Assembly: GCA_016285355.1 (NCBI GenBank)
Contig: JAEEQP010000046.1
Location: 1-31,113 of the forward strand
Length of the DNA stretch: 31,113 nucleotides
Origin: Bacteroidales bacterium
Lineage (GTDB): Bacteria; Bacteroidota; Bacteroidia; Bacteroidales; F082
Direction: 5' to 3'
Shown here: positions 13,998 to 21,848 of the stretch, in pieces
Layout: every line of letters begins with the position of its first letter
Position numbering within the stretch: position 1 is the stretch's first letter
Made by a program: the position numbers and the translations under genes
Notes under the pieces: generated by a model
The model's input: only the letters and a program-made list of their open reading frames with translations
The model's database searches: none
What the model was told of the DNA's origin: nothing

Positions 13998-14028
13998 CAA
14001 AATTAGGCAATGCCATTATCATTCGCAA
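13998..14028 (-). promoter_or_regulatory. Promoter of the DUF1848-led operon
   Basis: On the minus strand the -7 box is TAATTTTG (14005-13998) and TTG lies at 14028-14026, 20 bp upstream. It separates this operon from the antiporter gene and supports the start codon at 13967. Confidence 0.55.
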
Positions 14029-14069
14029 TAGAAAATCATACTTTTCTTGGGGAATGACCGCTTTATAAC

Positions 14070-15647
14070 TTAATCCGCCACGTCAAAGTTGTTGGATTCA
14101 GGCCTGTTGTTGACGGCACCGGGGTGGTCTTGCTCTTTGATGATGTCCGAAATGACTTCCGACTGAAACATCTCATCGACAAACTCATGCGCCTTTGAGT
14201 GCTTATTGCGCCGTTTTTCACTTTCATATTTGGTCTTGGCCACCGCATCCTTCATCTTTTGGTTGAAGCTGAACATGCGCAGATAGAAACGGTAGAGGCC
14301 TTCCTCCTTGTCAATCACAGGGATGAGGATGGAGTTGATGACGATGCTGAAAAGGATGACAGAGAAGACGATGTTTCTCACGAACATGGCGGTTTCCATC
14401 TCGGGGATGTAGATGAGGGCTTGCGTGGCCAATACGGCTGCCGTCAGTCCCTTGGGATTGAGTGCCGACATGAAGACCACTTCCTTTTCAGGGATGCCTT
14501 CTTTCTTTGAGATGGCGAAACGCACGGCTGGGATGCGGATGATGAAAAGTAAAATACTGATTCCCAATCCAATGACAATAGGTTCCCAGCTTTTTAACTG
14601 GATGGAGATACCCACATAGATAAAGAAGAAGGTTTTCAAAAGCAGCACCAATTCCGAAAACAGCGAGCGTTCGGTTTCGTTCAGGTTGACAGGTACCTTT
14701 TTGATGAATTTCTTGAGCCAAGCGTTGTAGATGCCGTCGATATTGGCCAAGCCGATACCGAAAGCTAAAGCCGCAATGGCACCGCTGAAGCCCATCCATT
14801 CGTTGATGCCGTAAATGATGAACACGAAAGCTGGGGTGGTGAGGATGGAGTATTTGATGTTGCGCACTTGGTCGAGAATCAGGGCCCAGAAAATGGCGCC
14901 AAACAAACCCATCACCGTGGCCAGGATGAAGGAGGAAAAAATATCACCAAGAATAGCACCGAACTCCACATGCCGCGACTTGATGGCCTGCATCAAGGCC
15001 AAGGCCAAAACGATGCTGAACACATTACCGATGGCGGCTTCCAAAATGAGCATGATGGCAGGCTTCTCCGACATGTGCATTTGCCTGACGATGGGGATGA
15101 CGACCGCCGAGGCCGTGCCGCCCAAGATGCAGCCTAACATCATACTGACCACCGGGTCGATTTTCAAAACAAGCCAACCCACCAACCAAACAGCAACGGC
15201 TGACAAGATGAAATTCAGCGCGGTGAGTTTCAAAGCACCTCGGAATGAGTCTTTCAACGCGCTGAATCTCAACTGTGTACCGCTTTCAAACAGAATGGTC
15301 ACCAAAGTGATACCTGAGAACAAACTGCCGGCATTGCCCAAACTTTCCGGCGAAATCCAATGGAAAACAGGACCGATAAGCAGGCCGATAATGATGAGGA
15401 ACAACACATCAGGGATGCGCTTGCGGCTGAAAATTTCGCTGAAAAGGTGGGCCGTGAAAATGAGCAGGCCGATGATGGCGATGGTCAGGCCGATTTCGCG
15501 GGATGAACTGCTGTGGGTCACTTGCTCTATCATCTCGCCGACCACACTTCCGTTGGCAAGACTATCGGCCACCGGTGTAAAGGTGTGGTCAAGCCCTGAC
15601 AATGTGTTGGATGTTGGAATGAGGTCGGATTGGAGCATAGGCCGCAT
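14070..15647 (-). CDS. Cation:proton antiporter (CPA superfamily)
   Basis: The 525-aa integral membrane protein has about a dozen hydrophobic helices between residues 55 and 430, for example IGLTIAIIGLLIFTAHLF and FLIIIGLLIGPVF, and then a charged cytoplasmic tail of roughly 80 residues. LGGTASAVVIPIVRQM and SALNPKGLTAAVLA fit Na+/H+ or K+/H+ exchangers of the CPA1/CPA2 type. The family exchanges protons for Na+ or K+ across the inner membrane; the ion here is not decidable. The gene starts five bp after the stop of the upstream secreted-protein gene, making it the last member of the tubulin-like cluster by spacing. It may simply be a passenger. Confidence 0.85.
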   Translation of the reverse strand: MRPMLQSDLIPTSNTLSGLDHTFTPVADSLANGSVVGEMIEQVTHSSSSREIGLTIAIIGLLIFTAHLFSEIFSRKRIPDVLFLIIIGLLIGPVFHWISPESLGNAGSLFSGITLVTILFESGTQLRFSALKDSFRGALKLTALNFILSAVAVWLVGWLVLKIDPVVSMMLGCILGGTASAVVIPIVRQMHMSEKPAIMLILEAAIGNVFSIVLALALMQAIKSRHVEFGAILGDIFSSFILATVMGLFGAIFWALILDQVRNIKYSILTTPAFVFIIYGINEWMGFSGAIAALAFGIGLANIDGIYNAWLKKFIKKVPVNLNETERSLFSELVLLLKTFFFIYVGISIQLKSWEPIVIGLGISILLFIIRIPAVRFAISKKEGIPEKEVVFMSALNPKGLTAAVLATQALIYIPEMETAMFVRNIVFSVILFSIVINSILIPVIDKEEGLYRFYLRMFSFNQKMKDAVAKTKYESEKRRNKHSKAHEFVDEMFQSEVISDIIKEQDHPGAVNNRPESNNFDVAD

Positions 15648-15652
15648 GAAAG

Positions 15653-16087
15653 TTATTTGGCAAGTACTCCGTATTTTTCAAGATAACGGAGGAAGGTCTC
15701 GAGGTTAAGTTTGACGTACACACTACCGTGAAGTTTTCCTGAAGTTGTGGCAATAGGCTCGTATTCAAGTTGGTAGGTAGTGTATTTCAGATAGTTGTTC
15801 TCTTGTTTGAACAAGTTGTTTTCGTTGCGCCAATACTTGAGTTCCTTGCTGCTCACAGGTTGGCCGTTTTGAATGCCGCTGACGCCTTGGGTCAGAAGGG
15901 TGATGAGCAGGGCTTCACAGGCGCACTTCTCCACCGAGGCTTTCTTGTCAACATCGACCGTAACGGAGAACAGAGCTGCTTTTCCGTCGTTTTCCAACAA
16001 GGCAATCTCGCAGTCGTAGGTGTTTTGGGCCTTGGCGACGAAGGTCATGGCCAAAAGCAAGAACAAGGTCGTGGTCAGGTGTCTCAT
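15653..16087 (-). CDS. Exported 144-aa protein of unknown function
   Basis: MRHLTTTLFLLLAMTFVAKAQ is a standard signal peptide, with cleavage likely near AKA-Q. The mature part has two cysteines (KCACEA, about 54-58) and an aromatic-rich C-terminal region ending in LETFLRYLEKYGVLAK. I do not recognise the family. It lies 12 bp downstream of another exported protein and 5 bp upstream of the antiporter. The common secretion signal among five consecutive upstream genes suggests a joint periplasmic or surface role. Confidence 0.7.
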   Translation of the reverse strand: MRHLTTTLFLLLAMTFVAKAQNTYDCEIALLENDGKAALFSVTVDVDKKASVEKCACEALLITLLTQGVSGIQNGQPVSSKELKYWRNENNLFKQENNYLKYTTYQLEYEPIATTSGKLHGSVYVKLNLETFLRYLEKYGVLAK

Positions 16088-16099
16088 GGCTGTCGGTTA

Positions 16100-16909
16100 T
16101 TAATGCCAGATTTTGTTGATGCCTTTTTTCAGCGTTTCGCCGAAGGTGTCCTTGGTGTTGGAAGTCAGAACGACGGTGATGTCGTCGTCAAGCACCTTGG
16201 TGATTTCCTTGGCACCTTTGGTGATTTGGCAGAGGGTGATTTCACCGCTGAGGATGTCCTTCACTTTGGCCTCGCCGATGGTCTTGTAGATTTTCTTACC
16301 AGCGATTTCCGATTCCATCTGCACGTCGAAGGTCAAGCCATCGAGGATGCCAATGTCGGAGCCACCATTGACGACCACCGTTTCCACAATGCCTTTTTTG
16401 GTCACGTCTTGGATGACCATGACAGGTACACGGATGGCGCAGTTCTTGTAAATCAGTCCATTGTATTCAGGATCTACGGAGCCGTCAAGTTTAGCGCAGT
16501 CATTGACGGAAGACTGTCTGTCGGTGTGGCTGCTCTTGCGACTGGTGCTGCGCGATTCCACTACCTGACCTGTGGCGGCATCCGTCAAGGTGAGGCTGAA
16601 AGGCAGGGTGCTGTAATAATAGGTCGTCCCATTAAGTGTTTCCGTTTTGACGGTTATGTCACCTGCATTGCCTGAGAGGATATAGTCGACAGAGGCGGCC
16701 ATATCGGTGTCTTTCACCTCGTTCCAGTTGAGGAGGGTGATGCCGACGCGGCATTTGGCAGCGGAAGCGGTAACAGAAGTGCGCAGTATGTCGCCATGTC
16801 TTCCGGTGAAGTCGCCAAGGGCAACCACCGTCATCTTCTCGGTGTACTGCGCGAAGCCCATTTGAATGCCCATCAGGGCAACGAGTAAAGTCAAACTAAT
16901 TCTTTTCAT
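16100..16909 (-). CDS. Exported 269-aa protein of unknown function
   Basis: A signal peptide (about 1-20, ending MGIQMGFAQ) precedes a mature protein rich in beta-type segments. The sequence alternates short polar turns with VTVKTETL-, TYYYSTLPFSL- and GEAKVKDILSGEITL-like strands. The last of these resembles the repeated VxDVxSGE... pattern seen in FlgT/CsgG-like lipoprotein domains, but the match is too weak to name. There is no lipobox. It belongs to the run of exported proteins downstream of the tubulin-like gene. Confidence 0.7.
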   Translation of the reverse strand: MKRISLTLLVALMGIQMGFAQYTEKMTVVALGDFTGRHGDILRTSVTASAAKCRVGITLLNWNEVKDTDMAASVDYILSGNAGDITVKTETLNGTTYYYSTLPFSLTLTDAATGQVVESRSTSRKSSHTDRQSSVNDCAKLDGSVDPEYNGLIYKNCAIRVPVMVIQDVTKKGIVETVVVNGGSDIGILDGLTFDVQMESEIAGKKIYKTIGEAKVKDILSGEITLCQITKGAKEITKVLDDDITVVLTSNTKDTFGETLKKGINKIWH

Positions 16910-16942
16910 AATGTTGTGATTTTGATGTTTCTGGATTTATGG

Positions 16943-16984
16943 ATTTAAGATTTCAAATTTAAGATTCAAGATTTAAGATTTCAA
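16943..16984. repeat. Three 14-bp AT-rich direct repeats
   Basis: ATTTAAGATTTCAA or a one- or two-base variant starts at 16943, 16957 and 16971, an exact 14-bp period. The last copy runs into the stop codon of the SUMF1 gene. The array fills most of the 71-bp gap between two operon genes. It is probably a slippage product. Confidence 0.7.
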
Positions 16985-18243
16985 TTGTCCATTGCAAGTC
17001 TGAAACCGATGGCAGGTGAGGCCTCGTCAGGGTCACGGTGCGAACGTGTGGTGCCGCGCAAAGTCCATTCGGTGAGGTCTTCATACGATCCGCCTCTCAC
17101 CACACGGTGCGTGCCTTTGGCCGGACCGGTTGGGTTGGTCTGCTTCTCAGTGAGATAGGAGCCAAACCAATCTTGGCACCATTCGGCTACATTTCCATTC
17201 ATTCCTTTGATACCCAATGGGTTGATTCCGCATTCGTTGACGGATTTGCAACCGTTTTGTTTGTAAACCGAACCCGAAGGAATCTTCTTCCCATCATCAG
17301 TTGCCTTGGCGCGTGCTGCGTATTCCCATTCGGCTTCGGTGGGAAGGCGGAAATGGGAACCGCTCTGGGCGTTAAGTTTTTGGATGAACTCTTGGCAATC
17401 GTCCCATGTCACGTTGCTCACAGGCAGGTTAGGGGATTGGGTCATCGAAGGATTGCTGCCCATGACCGCCTCCCATAAGGCTTGGGTGACTTCGGTGGCT
17501 CCTATGCTGTAGCTTCTCAAAGTCACGTCATGGATAGGGGCGATGTTGAGGGTGGCTGTCTTGTTGATGTTTTCGGCGGTGCCCATGGTGAACGTGCCTC
17601 CATCCAATTTCACCATCTCGTAAGAAATGCCGTTCAATGAAAAAGTGCCGGCTGCATGCATGGTAATGTTATGGGTTAGGGTCTGTTTAGGCTTGATGTC
17701 AACGGTCAGCCTTTCATTATTGTATCCGGCATGGCGCAACTCAATCTCGTGTTTTCCTTCGGGCACTTCAATTTTGTTTTTGTTGTCTTTGAGGCTTCCT
17801 TGGTTCTCACCGTCAACAAAGACTTCAGCATCTTTGATGTTGCACTCGATTTTCACCGTTCCAGTAGGTCCTTCGTATGCGATTTGCGGCTTTTCGATGT
17901 TCATGATGTAGGTGACATTGCTCTGAATCGGCTCAAATTCATAGCGCAAAGGCAGGTATTTCGAGGATTTGATATTGATCCAATTGGCACCTTTCATCAT
18001 ATAAATCCACCATTCTCCGTCTTTGTATTCGGAGGAGATGATGTCGCCCTCGAAAATGGCATCAGGGAGCACGAGCCCCAACTTGATGAGTCCGCAACGG
18101 TCACCGTTGAAGTCTTCCTTGGGGAATCTGACGGCATCCGTGATACTCAAATCAGCTTGGAATTCAAGTACTTTCAACTCTTGGGCATGGGTTGAAAAGA
18201 AGACTCCCGAGAGGAATGCGATAAGCAGCAGAAGTTTTTTCAT
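16981..18243 (-). CDS. Exported PEGA plus SUMF1 (formylglycine-generating-enzyme-like) protein
   Basis: The 420-aa protein has a signal peptide (1-20, STHA-Q), an N-terminal region of unknown type, a PEGA domain (about 128-195; VFVDGENQGS, EVPEGKHEIELRHAGY) and a C-terminal SUMF1 domain (about 205-420; GGTFTMGT, GATEVTQALWEAVMG, RLPTEAEWEYAA, GNVAEWCQDW). In true formylglycine-generating enzymes an active-site cysteine pair lies near the RGGS motif. Here RGGSYEDLTEWTLRGTTR (383-400) lacks cysteine, so sulfatase-activating chemistry is unlikely and a binding role is more probable. PEGA domains usually act in surface display. The gene sits 16 bp after the exported NTF2-like gene within the tubulin-like cluster. 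Confidence 0.85.
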   Translation of the reverse strand: MKKLLLLIAFLSGVFFSTHAQELKVLEFQADLSITDAVRFPKEDFNGDRCGLIKLGLVLPDAIFEGDIISSEYKDGEWWIYMMKGANWINIKSSKYLPLRYEFEPIQSNVTYIMNIEKPQIAYEGPTGTVKIECNIKDAEVFVDGENQGSLKDNKNKIEVPEGKHEIELRHAGYNNERLTVDIKPKQTLTHNITMHAAGTFSLNGISYEMVKLDGGTFTMGTAENINKTATLNIAPIHDVTLRSYSIGATEVTQALWEAVMGSNPSMTQSPNLPVSNVTWDDCQEFIQKLNAQSGSHFRLPTEAEWEYAARAKATDDGKKIPSGSVYKQNGCKSVNECGINPLGIKGMNGNVAEWCQDWFGSYLTEKQTNPTGPAKGTHRVVRGGSYEDLTEWTLRGTTRSHRDPDEASPAIGFRLAMDN

Positions 18244-18259
18244 ATCGGATTGGTTTTGC

Positions 18260-19219
18260 TTAATTCAGTTTGAAATTGCTCAGGTTAAACACTTCGCTGT
18301 CGTCCACTTCCATAGGTTGCCAGGTACGGACGAGGATTTTCGGGTTGAACTCGTCGGTGAAGTCCCAAACGATGAACACGATGCCTTCGTCGCTGTAGGT
18401 ACTCGACGACCAGCCTTGTTTCAGCGTGACACCATAGAAGTTGGGCTTTGAGCCGTGACGCACCACGGAGATGTCGTCAAAGTGCACATTGATATAGCTG
18501 TTGCGTGCAAACACACGGCGCAGGTTGGCCAAATATTGTTGTTTGCCCATGACATTGTATTCGATTTTCGGGCCTTCATAGTTGACGCGCTTGATGACCT
18601 TTCCTGTCACAATCAGTGCGTCTTCGCTGAACACGGCATCCATGAAGTTGATGTCTTTCTGGCAATAGGCATTGCGGAACTGTTCCACCCAGTGCAGGAT
18701 TTGCATACGGCGGTCGAAGTCGTCCAGTTTCTCGCCTTCGCGGATGATTTTCATGTATTGGTTCAGTCCCATGGCAATGTTGAAGTCGCTTATGGTGCCT
18801 TTTTTGTCCAAGTTGATGCACACTTCCTGATAGAGGTCGCCTTCGTAAGTGTTGTCGAAAGGTTTCATCTCCACGGCAATGTTACGCACCTGATAGCCGA
18901 TGACCGAGCCGTTGCTGGCTTTGATGCTCAGGCAATGCTCCACAATGTCGTCGTCGCTGATGCGGAAATGCACGTTGTTCCACATCATGCCGATGCTCTG
19001 TGAGGCCAAGTTGTCAATGTTGATGCCAGAATAATTAATGTCGGAGTTGCTGCTTTCGGCGCGGTTGATGGCCGTGAGCAAGCCTGAAATCTGACGTTCC
19101 ATCGTCGCTTTCAGGGAAGCGTTGTTAATGCCATCGGAAAACTCGAAGTTCACGTCATCTTGCGCGTGAAGTGTCATGCTGCCCATGATCAGGAGGGCGA
19201 TAACGAATATCTTTTTCAT
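18260..19219 (-). CDS. Exported protein with NTF2-like C-terminal region
   Basis: This 319-aa protein has a signal peptide (1-19, LHA-Q). The N-terminal half is unassigned. The segment about 175-300 (RRMQILHWVEQFRNAYCQKDINF, DAVFSEDALIVTGKVI, then KQGWSSSTYSDEGIVFIVWDF) has the layout of an NTF2-like/SnoaL cone fold. These often bind small ligands or serve as dimer modules. It is followed 16 bp later by the PEGA/SUMF1 gene and preceded 8 bp upstream by another exported protein. The fold is inferred from the pattern; function is unknown. Confidence 0.7.
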   Translation of the reverse strand: MKKIFVIALLIMGSMTLHAQDDVNFEFSDGINNASLKATMERQISGLLTAINRAESSNSDINYSGINIDNLASQSIGMMWNNVHFRISDDDIVEHCLSIKASNGSVIGYQVRNIAVEMKPFDNTYEGDLYQEVCINLDKKGTISDFNIAMGLNQYMKIIREGEKLDDFDRRMQILHWVEQFRNAYCQKDINFMDAVFSEDALIVTGKVIKRVNYEGPKIEYNVMGKQQYLANLRRVFARNSYINVHFDDISVVRHGSKPNFYGVTLKQGWSSSTYSDEGIVFIVWDFTDEFNPKILVRTWQPMEVDDSEVFNLSNFKLN

Positions 19220-19227
19220 ATCGGAAA

Positions 19228-20046
19228 TTATTTTGCGAAATTAAACCATAAGGCGTTTTGCCCTTTGTAGTTGTCTAATGAGGAATAGTGCATGTCGCGG
19301 TAGCTGACCCTTTCGGATGAACCGGGGCCAAGTACAGTAGCCACGCTGCCGTCTTGTTTAAAGATAACCCAGAAAGCGTCGTTGACCGATGTGCATTTGT
19401 CGGGCGTACCGTATTTTTTCAGTTTGTATTCTGCCTTCAGGCGATTGAATTTGGCCTTCACCGCGTTAATGTCCTGACAATCCATAAGCTCGTTGATGGC
19501 CTGCAACTGCCAGGCAGGGAGGTCGCTGGATTCGACCGCCTCGCCTTGGGATGAATTTGTTGTTGAACTCGAACCAAAATCCTGCTCGTCGTTAGATTCC
19601 TCAACAGGGTCAACCGAACGTTCTGGGGCCGAAATGGGGGGCATAGATTGCTCAACAATCACTTTGGTCGTGTTGGTGGTTGTGTTGAAGGCGGTTGCGT
19701 TGCTGATGGCTTCGATGTCGCTCTTTTTGACATAGACAAACATTCTGTGCATCGTGCCGCGCATCATGCTCAGCGATTCACATTTTCCGTTGATGTTTTT
19801 CACCAATACGTCTTCGGTATCCATAAACTTCGATTTGGTGCCGATGTATTCTTTCACTTGTTGCATCAGCAACTCGCGTGCCGCCGAAAGAGCTTCTTTC
19901 GGTGACTCCATTGTGGCCTCAGCATAAAGGTACGAACTGTTGCGCTTGATTTGGTTGATTTGTTTCGAGGGCGATTCCTGCGCCCATGCCATAGTCGCAA
20001 GCATTAGGCTCGCCACAAGTGTAAGAAAGATTCTATTTGCTTTCAT
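19228..20046 (-). CDS. Exported 272-aa protein with low-complexity linker
   Basis: A signal peptide (1-22, TMAWA-Q) is followed by a domain of about 110 residues. It contains LYAEATMESPKEALSAA and then ARELLMQQVKEYI, a pattern seen in LPP20/FlgT-like exported proteins. A serine/glutamate-rich linker (about 135-175) leads to a C-terminal segment in which LMDCQDINAVKAKFNRLKAE and SVNDAFWVIFKQDG occur. I cannot name a family. Its start overlaps the stop of the preceding exported-protein gene by 14 bp, implying coupled translation. Confidence 0.7.
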   Translation of the reverse strand: MKANRIFLTLVASLMLATMAWAQESPSKQINQIKRNSSYLYAEATMESPKEALSAARELLMQQVKEYIGTKSKFMDTEDVLVKNINGKCESLSMMRGTMHRMFVYVKKSDIEAISNATAFNTTTNTTKVIVEQSMPPISAPERSVDPVEESNDEQDFGSSSTTNSSQGEAVESSDLPAWQLQAINELMDCQDINAVKAKFNRLKAEYKLKKYGTPDKCTSVNDAFWVIFKQDGSVATVLGPGSSERVSYRDMHYSSLDNYKGQNALWFNFAK

Positions 20047-21139
20047 TGAATAATGCTTTTACGTTTGACATAGGGACATAACTGTTCAGCCGTGCCTGAA
20101 AGGTGCCTTTCCGTTCTTTCAGGAGCGATGGGTCGATGGTGAGTTTCATCACATGACAATAGGCTAAGGCTTCGTTTTGCATAATCAATTCACCAACAAT
20201 CTTGTTTTCTTCTTGACTGATGATTCCGAAATAGGGAGAACAGCCCGATTGTATACAAAAAGCGAGCCAATTAGTAAGGGGTATGTTGAAATCGTCCACC
20301 TGATAGCCATATTTCACCAACTTGACATTGATAACGAATTGATTTTCAATTTCAATGCCTGTCATGAGATTGGCCAAAGTCTCCAAAGGATAATCTTCGC
20401 TATACAAGAGACTGAAAAGTCCGTTTCCTTCTTTGACATAATAGCGGTTGGAGTTGAGCTCAGGCAGGAAGAAGATGCTGCCTTTGAGAAGATGGACAGG
20501 ACCGTTGCCGATGCACTGCATCAATGCTTCGGCAGGGACAAATTGTTCTGTTTCTTCGATTTGAGTGCGTCTGATGTCACCAAACAGGCGGTTTTCGGCC
20601 TCCGTCATGGCCAAACCAGTGATGAGGTGGAAATTGGCAGGGTAGGCGAGGGTCAGGTAGCGTTGGTTGCCTGAAGGGGTGTACCAGCAGGCGATGTAGG
20701 TCTTTCCGTCAACGAGGGTGCTTTGGAAGATGTAAGTGGTGTCGTTGAGGATAGTCTTCAGATAATCCAATTGACCGTCCAAGAACTCCACTTTCTCGTC
20801 TCTCAGGTACTGCCTGATGGCGATGCCGTAGAAGTCTGGAATGTCAGCGGCAAGCGAAATCCGTTCCAAGAAATTGCATTGAGTCTCATCGATGAATTGT
20901 CTTTGGAACGGAGTGAAGAGTGCGTGCCCGATATGTCGAACCTCCCCATCTTTGACGATAACCGTCACAGGTAGCCCTTTGTATTGGGTCGCCTGATAAT
21001 GTACACCGTCTTTCGTGGGTGCCGAAAGGCCGATTTCTTTCGCCAGTTTTTCAAGTTGCTCAGAGGCAAAGTCTTGGCCTACAACCACCCTTAAGCCTCC
21101 TCCAAAAAGGAAGAGGCTTAGGATGATTGCTATTTTCAT
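20033..21139 (-). CDS. Exported 368-aa protein of unknown function
   Basis: The start at 21139 gives MKIAIILSLFLFGGG, a clear signal peptide. The ORF can extend upstream to 21172, but that adds a polar stretch and overlaps the preceding gene. The mature protein has no recognised domain. It contains repeated strand-rich segments such as TYIFQSTLVDGKTYIACWY and FVINVKLVKYGYQVDDF. Its position in the run of secreted genes following the tubulin-like protein suggests a shared envelope function. Confidence 0.7.
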   Translation of the reverse strand: MKIAIILSLFLFGGGLRVVVGQDFASEQLEKLAKEIGLSAPTKDGVHYQATQYKGLPVTVIVKDGEVRHIGHALFTPFQRQFIDETQCNFLERISLAADIPDFYGIAIRQYLRDEKVEFLDGQLDYLKTILNDTTYIFQSTLVDGKTYIACWYTPSGNQRYLTLAYPANFHLITGLAMTEAENRLFGDIRRTQIEETEQFVPAEALMQCIGNGPVHLLKGSIFFLPELNSNRYYVKEGNGLFSLLYSEDYPLETLANLMTGIEIENQFVINVKLVKYGYQVDDFNIPLTNWLAFCIQSGCSPYFGIISQEENKIVGELIMQNEALAYCHVMKLTIDPSLLKERKGTFQARLNSYVPMSNVKALFNESK

Positions 21140-21156
21140 ACGGGCATTCACGGAAA

Positions 21157-21831
21157 TTAGATGTTGAACCACTTGCGGGTGCCGTCCTTGCGGTGCAGCT
21201 CGCCTTGGCGCAGTTTACCGTTCTCGAACTTGGTGTTTTCGATGGTCTCTCCAGCCTGAATGTCAAGTTTGGTGCCTTTGCCGTCCTTCAGGTCAAGCGA
21301 ATAGTTGCTCTTGAAGGTCAGTTTGCCGCCGATGCCGTTGGGTTGTCCGCCTTGCATGGGACCGCTGTAGGTGGCCACACCGTTCCAGTTGCTGGTGTTG
21401 CTGGTTTGGGCAGGTTTGTTCTCGGGTTTGGCCTCTGGTTTAGGCTCTTCTGCAACAGGCTCTTCCACTACGGTCTCTTCCACTACGGTCTCTTCAACGG
21501 CTGGTTCTTCCACAACAGGGGTCTCGACTTTAGGTTCCTCAACTGCGGATTTTTCCTCGTCTTTGCCTCCGAAGGCGAAAATGCCGCCTACGATTAAACC
21601 GATCACGACTACTGCGATACCGATGATAAGTCCCAGAGGGGGTTGGGTTTTTGGAGTTGGAATTTTGGTCAGTGCTTCACCACATTCCTCGCAAACAAAG
21701 TCCTTGCTGGCGCGGATGGCTTGCTTTTCCTTGTTTTGACATTTTGAGCAGGGCGTTCCGTCTGCCTTGCCACTCGTGTTTGTGCAAATGCCCCAGTTCA
21801 CGTTGGAGCTGCCGCCTTGATTTCTTGCCAT
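21157..21831 (-). CDS. Zinc-ribbon, single-TM protein with VEEP linker and MORN-like tail
   Basis: This 224-aa protein begins with cysteine pairs typical of a zinc ribbon or two (C16, C28-x2-C31, C47-x2-C50). It continues with one transmembrane helix (about 66-88, LGLIIGIAVVVIGLIVGGIF). A Pro/Glu/Val-rich spacer follows (about 95-145; VEETVVEE repeats from a 15-bp DNA repeat). The C-terminal domain, YSGPMQGGQPNGIGG, resembles a MORN repeat. The likely topology is zinc ribbon inside and the tail outside, spanning the inner membrane. It starts 17 bp downstream of the tubulin-like gene and could link that cytosolic polymer to the exported proteins encoded next. Function is inferred from layout only. 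Confidence 0.75.
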   Translation of the reverse strand: MARNQGGSSNVNWGICTNTSGKADGTPCSKCQNKEKQAIRASKDFVCEECGEALTKIPTPKTQPPLGLIIGIAVVVIGLIVGGIFAFGGKDEEKSAVEEPKVETPVVEEPAVEETVVEETVVEEPVAEEPKPEAKPENKPAQTSNTSNWNGVATYSGPMQGGQPNGIGGKLTFKSNYSLDLKDGKGTKLDIQAGETIENTKFENGKLRQGELHRKDGTRKWFNI

Positions 21832-21848
21832 GATATTCTGTTTTTACA

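Noticed and set aside
14815..15708. Plus-strand 297-aa frame
   Set aside because: Shadow of the antiporter gene; rich in Met, Lys and Ser with no domain.
15770..16675. Plus-strand 301-aa frame
   Set aside because: Antisense to two signal-peptide genes that fit the operon; no independent support.
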